Of a stretch of DNA of 64,000 nt, positions 10,501 to 18,442 are shown in pieces (within the stretch, counting starts at the first letter, position 1; the number at the start of each line of letters is the position of its first letter). The stretch is from contig NZ_CP038810.1 in assembly GCF_004797125.1 (NCBI RefSeq), forward strand, positions 62,001 through 126,000, in the 5' to 3' direction. Both the position numbers and the translations under genes were made by a program. The notes beneath the pieces are model-generated. The model saw only the letters and a program-made list of their open reading frames with translations. It was not told the origin of the DNA and did no database searches. This DNA comes from Flavobacterium sangjuense. GTDB taxonomy: Bacteria; Bacteroidota; Bacteroidia; Flavobacteriales; Flavobacteriaceae.

Positions 10501-12525
10501 ACCATTGCTAAGGGTAAAGTTTGGAAAGGCGAATTAAAAAACAAAGCTAAAGACGGGACAGCCTATTGGGTTGACACCACCATTGTTCCTTTTTTGAATG
10601 AAAATGGAAAACCATATCAATATGTAGCCATACGCTCTGATATAACCGAAAGAAAGGTTGGTGAAGAAGAATTATTCAAACGATTAAAAGAAATATCCGA
10701 TTATAAATATGCCCTCGATGAATCTTCCATTGTAGCTATTACCGATCAAAAGGGAATTATAACCCACGTAAATGATAATTTTTGCAAAATTTCCAAATAT
10801 TCCCGCGAAGAATTATTAGGTCAGGATCACCGTATTATTAACTCCAGTTATCATCCAAAAGAATTTATCAAACAACTATGGACCACTATTGCTAATGGCA
10901 AAGTATGGAAAGGTGAGTTAAAAAATAAAGCCAAAGATGGTACACCTTATTGGGTAGACACCACCATTGTTCCTTTTTTGAATGAAAATGGAAAACCATA
11001 TCAATATGTAGCCATACGCTCTGATATAACCGAAAGAAAGGTTGGTGAAGAAGAATTATTCAAACGATTAAAAGAAATATCCGATTATAAATATGCCCTC
11101 GATGAATCTTCCATTGTAGCTATTACCAATCAAAAGGGAATTATAACCCATGTAAATGATAATTTTTGCAAAATTTCCAAATATTCCCGCGAAGAATTAT
11201 TAGGTCAGGATCACCGTATTATTAACTCCAGTTATCATCCAAAAGAATTTATCAAACAACTATGGACCACTATTGCTAATGGCAAAGTATGGAAAGGTGA
11301 GTTAAAAAATAAAGCCAAAGATGGTACACCTTATTGGGTAGACACCACCATTGTTCCTTTTTTGAATGAAAATGGGAAACCATATCAATATGTAGCCATA
11401 CGCTCTGATATAACCGAAAGAAAAAATCAGGATCTAAAAATAAAAGAAGCAACACAAACTTTATCTGATACCCTTGAAAGCATTCAGGACGGATTTTACA
11501 CTCTGGATAAAGATTGGAATGTAAGCTACTGGAATAAAGAAGCCGAAAGATTATCAGGAAGAAGTAAAGAAGAGATGATTGGCAAAAACTTTTGGGATTT
11601 GTATGAGGGACGCATTTCTGAAAAAATTCATGATGCCTTTTACAAAGCCAAATTTCAAAATAAGCCTGTCCGCTTAGAAATATTTTCCAAAATATTAAAT
11701 TATTGGTTTGAGTTAAATGCCTTTCCTTCGCAAATGGGATTGACTGTTTATTTCAAAAACATAACTGAAAGAAAGCATACAGAGTCTAAACTCAAAAAAA
11801 TGAACCGATCATTGGAAAACCATGTCAAAGAATTGGCAATTTCCAATGAAGAGCTCGAGCAGTTTGCTTATGTAGCCTCGCACGATTTACAAGAACCTCT
11901 CAGAATGGTTACTAGCTTTTTGACTCAAATTGAAAAGAAATACGAAAATGTACTTGACGAAAAAGGTAAAAAATACATCTTTTTTGCCGTTGACGGAGCC
12001 AAACGAATGCGTCAAATTATATTGGATTTATTAGAGTTTTCAAGAATTGGCAAAAATGAAACCAAACTTGAAGAAGTAGATTTAAACACCATTATTGAGG
12101 AAATCAAATTGCTGTATAAAAAGCAGATAGAAGAAAAAAATGCTGAGATAAATTATACAAAACTTCCTGTAATAAAAACACATGCCGCTCCTTTAAAGCA
12201 GGTCTTTCAAAATTTAGTAAGCAACAGTTTAAAATATTCCAAATCAAACCAAGCGCCCATCATTACCATCTCGTGTCAAGAAAGTGCTTCTTCATGGAAA
12301 TTTGAAATTAAAGACAATGGCATTGGAATCAATCAGGAGTATTTTGAGAAAATATTTATTATTTTTCAGCGTTTGCACAGTAAAGAAGAATATTCGGGAA
12401 CCGGCATGGGGTTAGCCATCACGAAAAAAATTATAGAAAACTTAAAAGGCCAGATTTGGTTAGAATCTAAAGCGAAAGAAGGAACTACCTTTTATTTTAC
12501 CATTCCAAAAAAAATAAATATTTAA
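7576..12525 (+). CDS. Cytoplasmic multi-PAS sensor histidine kinase (1649 aa, 11 PAS domains)
   Basis: Sensor kinase with no membrane segment, so it should sense cytoplasmic signals. PAS/PAC domains follow one another at about residues 1-137, 140-255, 258-375, 412-512, 522-642, 648-775, 776-900, then three near-identical copies at 900-1283, then 1290-1400. A coiled coil lies at about 376-410. The HisKA helix carries the phospho-acceptor in SHDLQEPLR (His1436). HATPase_c has an N-box NLVSNSLKYSK near 1546, a DNGIGI box and GTGMGLAI, so catalysis looks intact. No GxNCRFLQ-type LOV cysteine is present. It is the first gene of a same-strand signalling run, and the next gene (a receiver) starts 3 nt after its stop. 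The many PAS domains suggest integration of several ligands or dimer signals, but no cofactor can be read from sequence. Confidence 0.93.
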   Translation: MIGKKALFEFFKISPTPSLVLCPDAPKFTIADVNEAYLEATSSKRDDLIGKGIFEAFPDNDSDPTADGVKNLSQSLDTVIKTNKKHKMAIQKYDIPIRGTSEFELKYWESENIPLFDDDKQLKFIIHCVRDVTEKIKTKKLVKEFEYFFTNSNDFSGIANTDGYFEIINPSFNKVLGYTQNELATKPFIDFVHPDDIEYTMEAYEQLKSGATVIHFINRYRKKCGEYIWLDWNATPNPLTGKLYCIARDVTQQKIAELEILKANNRFSSIFNFSPVAIAITSIPDGKFVQVNDAFCKMTGYQRDNLIGKKSVDVKIIDSEAREKLIARIMDPNNHGQDIEGTLRKPNGEILDVLYRAEKIEIEGQSCFVSALIDITARKKTEEELNKLNEELEKRVKERTNEVVKVLKENNNILESIGDAFFAVDTNWTVTYWNRIAERDLSVLKQDILGKNLWEIFSDSTDSESYRKYHEALSTNQVMHFEDYYQALSKWYEISAYPSENGLAVYFKDITESKKAKKLIEESNERFEYVTKATFDAIWDWNLKEDKIYWGDGFEKIFGYKPSKLENESASWTQNIHPEDIKKLTENYYTIVKSKETNWIEEYRYKKSNGQYAYVINKGIVIRDIDGRVIRIIGAMQDITKKKEEELRLKLLESVITNTNDSILITEAEPFDEPGPRIVYVNEAFTKMTGYAAEEVIGKTPRILQGPKTDKDELKKLSAAIRQWQPYEVTLLNYKKNGEEFWIHLSINPVSDATGWFTHWVAIERDVTQEKREEERLKLLESVITNTNDAIVIKEAHPSDESGRKIVYVNESFTRMSGYAPDEIIGKTHKLLHGANTDAKELARFYKSLDEWKPCEITIINYTKDGKEYWANLSLNPVTNDKGEYTHWISIERDVTEKKIVEEELLKRLKEISDYKYALDESSIVAITNQKGIITHVNDNFCKISKYSREELLGQDHRIINSNYHPKEFIKELWTTIAKGKVWKGELKNKAKDGTAYWVDTTIVPFLNENGKPYQYVAIRSDITERKVGEEELFKRLKEISDYKYALDESSIVAITDQKGIITHVNDNFCKISKYSREELLGQDHRIINSSYHPKEFIKQLWTTIANGKVWKGELKNKAKDGTPYWVDTTIVPFLNENGKPYQYVAIRSDITERKVGEEELFKRLKEISDYKYALDESSIVAITNQKGIITHVNDNFCKISKYSREELLGQDHRIINSSYHPKEFIKQLWTTIANGKVWKGELKNKAKDGTPYWVDTTIVPFLNENGKPYQYVAIRSDITERKNQDLKIKEATQTLSDTLESIQDGFYTLDKDWNVSYWNKEAERLSGRSKEEMIGKNFWDLYEGRISEKIHDAFYKAKFQNKPVRLEIFSKILNYWFELNAFPSQMGLTVYFKNITERKHTESKLKKMNRSLENHVKELAISNEELEQFAYVASHDLQEPLRMVTSFLTQIEKKYENVLDEKGKKYIFFAVDGAKRMRQIILDLLEFSRIGKNETKLEEVDLNTIIEEIKLLYKKQIEEKNAEINYTKLPVIKTHAAPLKQVFQNLVSNSLKYSKSNQAPIITISCQESASSWKFEIKDNGIGINQEYFEKIFIIFQRLHSKEEYSGTGMGLAITKKIIENLKGQIWLESKAKEGTTFYFTIPKKINI
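10273..11424 (+). repeat. Three tandem 384-bp repeats encoding PAS domains 8-10
   Basis: Units lie at 10273-10656, 10657-11040 and 11041-11424, each 128 codons. Units 2 and 3 differ at only about four bases. Unit 1 is more diverged at synonymous sites through its first two thirds but is nearly identical to the others over its last part. This pattern indicates recent in-frame duplication or gene conversion. Confidence 0.92.
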
Positions 12526-12528
12526 GTC

Positions 12529-12951
12529 ATGAAAGCAATTCACATTTTATTGGTTGAGGATAACGAAGGGGATATTCTTTTAACCACCGAGGCTTTAGAA
12601 GAAGGCAAAATAATTAATAAAGTAAGTGTCGTCAAAGATGGCAAACAGGCTATCGACTTCTTAAACAAAAAAGAGCCTTTTGAAAATGCGGACTTGCCCA
12701 ATTTAATTTTGCTTGACATTAATTTGCCCAAGAAAAATGGTCATGAAGTATTGCAATATATTAAAGACAGTAAACATTTGAGATATATTCCCATAATCAT
12801 GCTTACCACTTCTTCTTCGGAAAATGATATTATTAAAGCCTATAACCATTACGCCAATTGCTTCATTACTAAACCGGTTGATGTAAATGAATTCATGTTG
12901 GCTGTGGCTAAAATTGAGAATTTTTGGATTAACATCGTACAACTCCCTTAA
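12529..12951 (+). CDS. Single-domain response regulator (receiver, Rcp1-like)
   Basis: A 140-aa stand-alone receiver. The acid pocket is Glu10-Asp11, the phospho-acceptor is Asp63 in LILLDINLPKKNG, the switch Thr lies in IIMLTTSSS and the conserved Lys in FITKPVD. No output domain is present. It starts 3 nt after the preceding kinase stop, so the two are almost certainly cotranscribed, and this is the likeliest direct phospho-acceptor of that kinase. In a phosphorelay such a protein would pass the phosphate to an Hpt protein; a candidate Hpt is encoded at 17132-17449. The partner assignments are inferred from gene order. Confidence 0.93.
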   Translation: MKAIHILLVEDNEGDILLTTEALEEGKIINKVSVVKDGKQAIDFLNKKEPFENADLPNLILLDINLPKKNGHEVLQYIKDSKHLRYIPIIMLTTSSSENDIIKAYNHYANCFITKPVDVNEFMLAVAKIENFWINIVQLP

Positions 12952-12962
12952 ATCTTATTAAA

Positions 12963-13991
12963 ATGAAATTCATTAAAGACGATAAACCATACCAAATTGT
13001 AGTCATAGAAGACAATCCGGGAGATTATGTTCTGATTGAAGACTATTTACAAGAACATTTTGTAGCTCAGACGATTTCTTGGGCGAAAAATTTTAAAGAG
13101 GCAAAATCCATCCTAACTGATCCTTCATTCCATTGTGACCTGTTACTGTTAGACCTTTCTTTACCGGATAAAAACGGTGAAGAACTCATTAATGAAATGT
13201 CGTTACTCTGCCATGAGATTCCTTTAATCATTTTAACCGGGTATTCCGATTTCAATTTTAGTCTTAAATCCTTATCGCTTGGGGTTTCGGATTATTTGAT
13301 AAAAGATGAATTAGATCCTCATTCATTGTATAAAAGTATTATTTACAATATTGAAAGAAAAAAAACATTATTACAACTAGAAACATCCGAAAGACGCTAT
13401 AGCGATTTGTTTCACTTAAGCCCTCTGCCAATGTGGGTTTACGATATTGATACTTTAAGATTTTTAGATGTAAATTTGGCAGCAGAAAAGCATTACGGTT
13501 ATTCTTTACAGGAATTTTTAGGAATGACTATCAAAGACATAAGACCGGCTGAAGACATACCGGAATTGATAAAGAGAATCGACTTACTAAATGCTAAACC
13601 GGGTGCTTATTCAATTGGGAATTTCAGGCATCAGAAAAAAAACGGTGAAATCATCAATGTTGAAATTCAAAGTAATGTCATTCCGTTTCAGAATACTACT
13701 GGTAGACTTATATTAGCTAACGATATTACTGAACGGGTAACTTATGTTGAAGCCATTGAAAAGCAAAATGAAAAATTAAAAGAAATTGCCTGGATTCAAT
13801 CGCATGTTGTACGTGCCCCTTTAGCGAGAATGATGAGTCTGATTGATATTATTAAAAATTATGGTATCGATGATCATGATGGCGAAAGTCTTTTAGATAA
13901 TTTATTGAAATCTGCCGAAGAACTTGATAGTATTATAAAAGATATTACCCAAAAAACGGAAGGAATACAACTGGATAAAAATAAGCCCTAA
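12963..13991 (+). CDS. Receiver-PAS protein with an orphan DHp helix pair and no ATPase domain
   Basis: 342 aa. The receiver domain at about 8-125 has acid pocket Glu16-Asp17 and acceptor Asp64 in LLLLDLSLPDKNG. A PAS domain follows at about 140-262 (ending NDITERV). After a short coiled coil comes a HisKA/DHp-like segment, IQSHVVRAPLARMM, with a candidate phospho-His near 281. The protein ends about 60 residues later with no N, G1 or G2 box. It therefore cannot autophosphorylate by itself and may act as a dimeric phosphotransfer module, or be phosphorylated in trans. It sits 11 nt after the upstream receiver gene and 6 nt before the next one, inside the same transcript. There is no frameshift or HATPase remnant downstream, so it does not look like a broken kinase. 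Confidence 0.87.
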   Translation: MKFIKDDKPYQIVVIEDNPGDYVLIEDYLQEHFVAQTISWAKNFKEAKSILTDPSFHCDLLLLDLSLPDKNGEELINEMSLLCHEIPLIILTGYSDFNFSLKSLSLGVSDYLIKDELDPHSLYKSIIYNIERKKTLLQLETSERRYSDLFHLSPLPMWVYDIDTLRFLDVNLAAEKHYGYSLQEFLGMTIKDIRPAEDIPELIKRIDLLNAKPGAYSIGNFRHQKKNGEIINVEIQSNVIPFQNTTGRLILANDITERVTYVEAIEKQNEKLKEIAWIQSHVVRAPLARMMSLIDIIKNYGIDDHDGESLLDNLLKSAEELDSIIKDITQKTEGIQLDKNKP

Positions 13992-13997
13992 AATACA

Positions 13998-14411
13998 ATG
14001 CTAAAAACCTTAAAAATACTTTTCATCGAAGACGACACTATTGAAGTTATGAAATTCAACAGAGTAGTTTCTGCTTTAGGACTAACTCATCAAATCATTG
14101 AATCTAACAACGGTGAAAAAGCATTAGCTTATTTAGAAAGCAAAAAAGACCTTCCTGATATTATTCTTTTGGATTTAAATATGCCAAAACTTAACGGAAT
14201 AGAATTCTTAACCATTTTAAAAAATGATTCTTTACTGAGGTATATACCGATTATTGTATTAACTACTTCCAGCAATTTTAAAGATGTAAAAGAATGCTAT
14301 AAAATTGGCATTGCCGGATATATCCTAAAACCATTAAAATATGAAGATTATGCTTCTAAAGTTCAAAAAATACTGGATTATTGGAGCTGTAATGAATTGA
14401 TTTCTGAATAA
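13998..14411 (+). CDS. Single-domain response regulator (receiver)
   Basis: 137-aa stand-alone receiver. The acid pocket is Glu11-Asp12-Asp13, the acceptor is Asp59 in IILLDLNMPKLNG, the switch Thr is in IIVLTTSSN and the Lys in YILKPLKYED. There is no DNA-binding domain. It begins 6 nt after the receiver-PAS gene and is followed 31 nt later by the second kinase. It is related to the receiver at 12529-12951 but clearly diverged. Candidate roles are a phosphate shuttle between a kinase and the Hpt protein, or a phosphate sink. Both are inference. Confidence 0.92.
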   Translation: MLKTLKILFIEDDTIEVMKFNRVVSALGLTHQIIESNNGEKALAYLESKKDLPDIILLDLNMPKLNGIEFLTILKNDSLLRYIPIIVLTTSSNFKDVKECYKIGIAGYILKPLKYEDYASKVQKILDYWSCNELISE

Positions 14412-14442
14412 ATTAAACGTCTTTTGAAAGTATTGAAATCTT

Positions 14443-17145
14443 ATGACTGATTTACAATTTGTTTTTACAGATACCAGTTTAAATACTATTTTTCCCTTTT
14501 ACATCCTAATTGATGAAAATCTGACAATTAAGAGTTTTGGAAACAGTATTGCTAAGATGATGCCTGATTTGGAAGAAGACAAACTCTTTACAGATTATTT
14601 TACAGTCATAAGACCATTTAAAGAAAATGTAAATCCTAAGAACTTTAAAACATTACTCCATAAATCAATCATATTTACCTTTAAAGGATTTAATTCATTA
14701 ACATTAAAAGGCCAATTCGAACGACAGAACAGCAGTTTTCTTTTTCTGGGCTCCCCATGGTTTATGTCTTTGGAAGAAGTAAGCCAAAAAAAATTAGAAC
14801 CCTCTGATTTTGCCTTTCATGATTCTTTACTGGATATACTTCATGTTCTTAAAAATCAAGAAAAAAACAACAATGAATTAAAACGCTTAATCAAGACTAT
14901 TGATGAACAAAGTAAGCAACTTAAAATTGACAAAGAAGAACTAAACAGACTTTCACTTGTTGCCAGTGCCAATAAAAACGGGGTGGTTTTTACCCAACCA
15001 CAGGGAGAGATTTTTTGGTGCAATGAAGCCTTTGCGAATCTAACCGGATATTCTCAGAATGAAATTATAGGAAAGTCAATTATAGAGGTTGGCCGAGGTA
15101 AATTATCCAACAAAAAAGAAATTTACAAAATGGTCGAAGCGTTTTATAAAGGAAACGCTTTTGATGTTGAATATGTTTACGTAAAAAAACAAGGAGGAAC
15201 ATTCCGGTCCAAAATAACAGGTCAGCCTATTTTAGATTCAAAAGGTTTTGTGTCGCAATATTTTGCCATTATTGAAGACATTACCATTGAAAAAGAACGT
15301 GAAGAACAGTTAGTACTGCTGTCTTCTATTGCTGAAAAAAACAGCAATCCGGTATTTATATCAGACAAAGATGGAAAAATTGAATGGGTGAATTCCAGTT
15401 TTCTAGAATTGACCGAGTACAATTTGGAAGAAATAATAGGAGAAAGACCTGATACCTTATTACACGGACCTGAAACTAATTTGAAAACAGTTAATTATCT
15501 CAACGAGCAAATCAAAAACGGGCTACCATTTAATTGTGAAATTATAAACTATACCAAGTTCAAACAAGAATATTGGGTACGTATTCAAGGACAAGCCCTG
15601 CATGACGAATATGGGAAAATTAAAAAGTATTTTACAATACAGGAAGATATTTCTTTAGAAAAAGAATTTAGCCAACAGTTGATAGAATCACAAAACAGAT
15701 TAAATTCATTGATTGCCAACCTGCAATCCGGAATTTTGTTTGAGGATGAAAACAAAAAAATACTTTTAGCCAATTCTAAATTCTGTTCGTTATTTAAAAT
15801 TGAAGCTGATCCCGATTTATTAAAAGGCTTTGATAGTGAATTGATTGCTGTTGGAATTAAAGATTTTTTTAAAGACCCAAATCAATTTAAAGATAGGCTA
15901 ACCGAAATTTTAAACCAAAAAGAAATTGTCATCGCCGAAACCATCGAACTGGCTGATGGCAGGGTTTTAGAGCGCAGTTTTATCCCAATATACAAAGGGG
16001 AAAAATTAGATGGCAATCTGTGGAGTTATGAGGATGTTACCATTAAGAAAAAATATAGAGAAAGCCTTGAAGCCGAAAGAGAAAAATACAGTAATATTAT
16101 TGCTAACATGAATATGGGTTTATTAGAGGTTGACAATAATGATATTATTAAATTGGCAAATCAATCCTTCTTAGAGATGAGCGGATTTAAAATGGAAGAA
16201 TTAATTGGCCATAAAACTTCTGAATTATTTGTAGACCCTCAAAATAAATTACTTCTCAGAGACAAAATAAAAGACAGAACAATTGGTTTATCCAATTCAT
16301 ACGAAATTATTATAAACACCAAGGAAGGAAAAGAAAAATACTGGTTAATCAGTGGAGCACCAAATTATAATGTAAACGGTGAAGTAATAGGTTCAATAGG
16401 TATCCATTTGGATATAACCGAACAAAAGAAATTGGAACTTCAAAAAGAACAACTTTTAAAAAGGTTAGAAATAAAAAACGAGCGCCTTAATGAATACGCT
16501 CACATGGTATCTCACGATTTAAAATCACCTTTACGAAGTATTCACTCTTTAATTACATGGATAAAAGATGATAACAAAGACCTCTTTAACGAAACAACCG
16601 TGCAGTATTTTGAATTGATAGAGGATAAAGTAGAAAAAATGGATAATTTAATTCAAGGGATTTTAACCTATTCTAAAGTAGATTCAAGCAAAGAACTTAC
16701 TGAAAAAATAGACTTAAATGAAATAATCACTAATATAATCCAAATCATTCACATCCCGGAAAATGTAACTGTAACGATAAAAAAAGAACTGCCAATACTC
16801 GAAACTGACAGATTCAGAATGCAACAATTATTTCAAAACATAATAAGCAATGCGGTTAACTATATTGATAAAAAAGAAGGTTTTGTTGAAATAGATTATG
16901 AAGAAATTGGCAATGATTTTGTATTTTCAATTAAAGATAACGGGCAGGGAATTGATACTAAGTATCAAGTCAAAATTTTTGATTTATTTCAATCCTTTTC
17001 TGAAGAAGCAAAATCAACAGGTATAGGATTAACAATAGTAAAAAGAATTGTTGACAACTACAATGGCACTATTTGGCTGGAAAGTAGCTTAGGAATCGGA
17101 ACCACATTTTTTATCAAATTACCTAAAGGTCATGGAAAAACCTAA
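14443..17145 (+). CDS. Sensor histidine kinase with N-terminal HNOBA domain and four PAS domains
   Basis: 900-aa soluble kinase. Residues about 10-130 fit the HNOBA family (heme-NO-binding-associated domain shared with animal soluble guanylyl cyclases): FPFYILIDENL, then a central LTLKGQF, then FLFLGSPW and a C-terminal FHDSLLDILHVL. A coiled coil follows (about 130-165), then PAS domains at about 165-290, 290-415, 418-540 and 545-665. HisKA has His691 in SHDLKSPLR, and HATPase_c (about 790-900) has NIISNAVNY, DNGQGI and GIGLTIV, so it looks active. HNOBA domains normally work with an H-NOX (HNOB) heme sensor; none is encoded in this window. The 3' end overlaps the Hpt gene by 14 bp, which implies translational coupling and a kinase-to-Hpt partnership. 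Confidence 0.92.
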   Translation: MTDLQFVFTDTSLNTIFPFYILIDENLTIKSFGNSIAKMMPDLEEDKLFTDYFTVIRPFKENVNPKNFKTLLHKSIIFTFKGFNSLTLKGQFERQNSSFLFLGSPWFMSLEEVSQKKLEPSDFAFHDSLLDILHVLKNQEKNNNELKRLIKTIDEQSKQLKIDKEELNRLSLVASANKNGVVFTQPQGEIFWCNEAFANLTGYSQNEIIGKSIIEVGRGKLSNKKEIYKMVEAFYKGNAFDVEYVYVKKQGGTFRSKITGQPILDSKGFVSQYFAIIEDITIEKEREEQLVLLSSIAEKNSNPVFISDKDGKIEWVNSSFLELTEYNLEEIIGERPDTLLHGPETNLKTVNYLNEQIKNGLPFNCEIINYTKFKQEYWVRIQGQALHDEYGKIKKYFTIQEDISLEKEFSQQLIESQNRLNSLIANLQSGILFEDENKKILLANSKFCSLFKIEADPDLLKGFDSELIAVGIKDFFKDPNQFKDRLTEILNQKEIVIAETIELADGRVLERSFIPIYKGEKLDGNLWSYEDVTIKKKYRESLEAEREKYSNIIANMNMGLLEVDNNDIIKLANQSFLEMSGFKMEELIGHKTSELFVDPQNKLLLRDKIKDRTIGLSNSYEIIINTKEGKEKYWLISGAPNYNVNGEVIGSIGIHLDITEQKKLELQKEQLLKRLEIKNERLNEYAHMVSHDLKSPLRSIHSLITWIKDDNKDLFNETTVQYFELIEDKVEKMDNLIQGILTYSKVDSSKELTEKIDLNEIITNIIQIIHIPENVTVTIKKELPILETDRFRMQQLFQNIISNAVNYIDKKEGFVEIDYEEIGNDFVFSIKDNGQGIDTKYQVKIFDLFQSFSEEAKSTGIGLTIVKRIVDNYNGTIWLESSLGIGTTFFIKLPKGHGKT

Positions 17146-17449
17146 TATAGAATACATCAATAAACTTTCGAGAAATGAGGAGGTAATAAAACAAAAGTTT
17201 ATAGCTGTACTCAAATTCGAATTACCCATAGAAGTTGATGCTTATTATGTCAGTTTGCATCTTAAAAAGTGGCCCCAAACTATGGAGTGCATCCATAAAT
17301 TAAAACACAAGATAGCTATTCTTGGTCTTGAAAATAGTTATCATTTAGCAGATGAATATGAAAAGTCCGACCCAGGCAGTAGGAAAGATTTGCAACTAGC
17401 ATTTGAAAAAACACTAACTTTAATGCTTCATTTTGTAAACGGCATTTAA
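17132..17449 (+). CDS. Stand-alone Hpt phosphotransfer protein
   Basis: 105 aa. The core HKLKHKIAILGLENSY fits the histidine phosphotransfer motif HxLKG..., with His55 as the phospho-acceptor and flanking helices rich in Lys and Leu, as expected for the four-helix bundle. The usual Gly after LK is His here, a modest deviation. It overlaps the preceding kinase gene by 14 bp and precedes the LytTR regulator by 10 nt, so it is well placed to move phosphate from a receiver to the LytTR response regulator. There are no other domains. The Hpt identity is well supported by motif and context but the protein is divergent. Confidence 0.8.
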   Translation: MEKPNIEYINKLSRNEEVIKQKFIAVLKFELPIEVDAYYVSLHLKKWPQTMECIHKLKHKIAILGLENSYHLADEYEKSDPGSRKDLQLAFEKTLTLMLHFVNGI

Positions 17450-17459
17450 ATTAAAATTT

Positions 17460-18176
17460 ATGAATTGTATTATTATTGATGACGAAATGATGGCAAGAGC
17501 TGTAATAGCTCAAATGATTTCTCTACACACTAGATTAAATATCTTAGAAGAATTTTCGAATGCCATTGAAGCAATCAAATACCTAAACAGAAATGATGTA
17601 GATGTCGTTTTTCTCGATGTACACATGCCCGATTTTACAGGTTTCGATTTTATTGATACAATAAAAGACCCTCCAAAAATTGTGTTGATTACTTCTGACA
17701 AGAATTTCGCTATCAACGCATTTGAATATGACTGCATAGTAGATTATTTGGTAAAGCCAATAACTGAGGACCGTTTTGAAAAAGCAATGCAAAAATTAAA
17801 TTGGAGAGTTGATACTTCAAAAAATGGCAATACCATTGATGCTGATAAAACTTCAAATGACAAAACCAATGAATTTTATATTAACATTAGCAATCGCTTA
17901 ATAAAAATTGACATTCCAACAATAACTGTTATTAAAGCCCTGGGAGATTATATAAATATAAAAACGGACACCAATTCCTATAAGGTGCATACCTCCTTAA
18001 AAAAAATTGAAGACAAATTACCCAAAGATTTATTTTTGAAAATACATCGCTCCTATTTAATCAATACAAAAAAAATTATTGATATTGAGGACAACAGTGT
18101 CTTAATTGGGAAAGATGTTATTCCTGTAAGTCGGGGAAATAAACCCGAACTAATGAAGAGACTTAATTTGTTATAG
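17460..18176 (+). CDS. LytTR-family response regulator (transcription factor)
   Basis: 238 aa. The N-terminal receiver has Asp7-Asp8-Glu9 in the acid pocket, acceptor Asp53 in VVFLDVHMPDFTG, and Lys in DYLVKPI. The C-terminal LytTR DNA-binding domain spans about 138-238 and shows the family pattern, GDYINIKT, then KVHTSLKKIEDKLP, then FLKIHRSYLIN. It is the only DNA-binding protein of the cluster and the natural output of the relay. It ends the operon just before a terminator (18210-18252). Direct repeats with LytTR geometry lie upstream of the T9SS genes on either side of the cluster (7296-7325 and 18308-18337). These are proposed targets, not demonstrated ones. Confidence 0.95.
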   Translation: MNCIIIDDEMMARAVIAQMISLHTRLNILEEFSNAIEAIKYLNRNDVDVVFLDVHMPDFTGFDFIDTIKDPPKIVLITSDKNFAINAFEYDCIVDYLVKPITEDRFEKAMQKLNWRVDTSKNGNTIDADKTSNDKTNEFYINISNRLIKIDIPTITVIKALGDYINIKTDTNSYKVHTSLKKIEDKLPKDLFLKIHRSYLINTKKIIDIEDNSVLIGKDVIPVSRGNKPELMKRLNLL

Positions 18177-18209
18177 TCAAAAAAATTAAATTATAAATTC
18201 TTAAAAACG

Positions 18210-18252
18210 AGAGTAAACCATAAGCCATAAACTTAGCGTTTACTCTTTTTTT
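18210..18252 (+). terminator. Rho-independent terminator of the signalling cluster
   Basis: A 9-bp stem (18210-18218 with 18238-18246) is followed by a run of T to 18252. It lies 33 nt after the LytTR gene stop and separates the cluster from the small T9SS gene. Confidence 0.8.
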
Positions 18253-18307
18253 ATGGTAATTATTGGCATTGAAATCAGATAAATTTGTTTTATATCGATT
18301 AAAAAAA

Positions 18308-18337
18308 CCTTTTACCTCTTCAAAAATGCCATTCGGC
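18308..18337 (+). promoter_or_regulatory. Putative LytTR-type operator: 9-bp direct repeat with 12-bp spacer
   Basis: CCTTTTACC, 12 nt, then CCATTCGGC. It has the same spacing and orientation relative to its gene as the element at 7296-7325, and both contain AAAATGCCATTC across spacer and second half-site. It ends 53 nt before the -7 box at 18391-18398, the same distance as at the other promoter. Confidence 0.5.
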
Positions 18338-18390
18338 TACAGAAAAGCAACACTCAGCTAAATTCAAAAAAAGACAATAGAAGTTTGCAA

Positions 18391-18398
18391 TAGATTTG
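18391..18398 (+). promoter_or_regulatory. Putative -7 box (TAGATTTG) of the small T9SS gene
   Basis: Exact TAnnTTTG match predicting a start near 18404 and a leader of about 39 nt. There is no -33 TTG at the normal distance. The 53 nt between operator and box also resemble the corresponding stretch upstream of the giant gene at 7123 (for example both contain CTAAATT). Confidence 0.6.
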
Positions 18399-18442
18399 CC
18401 ATATCAAAACCAAATAAGTACCAAAAACTAATTTGTATTATT

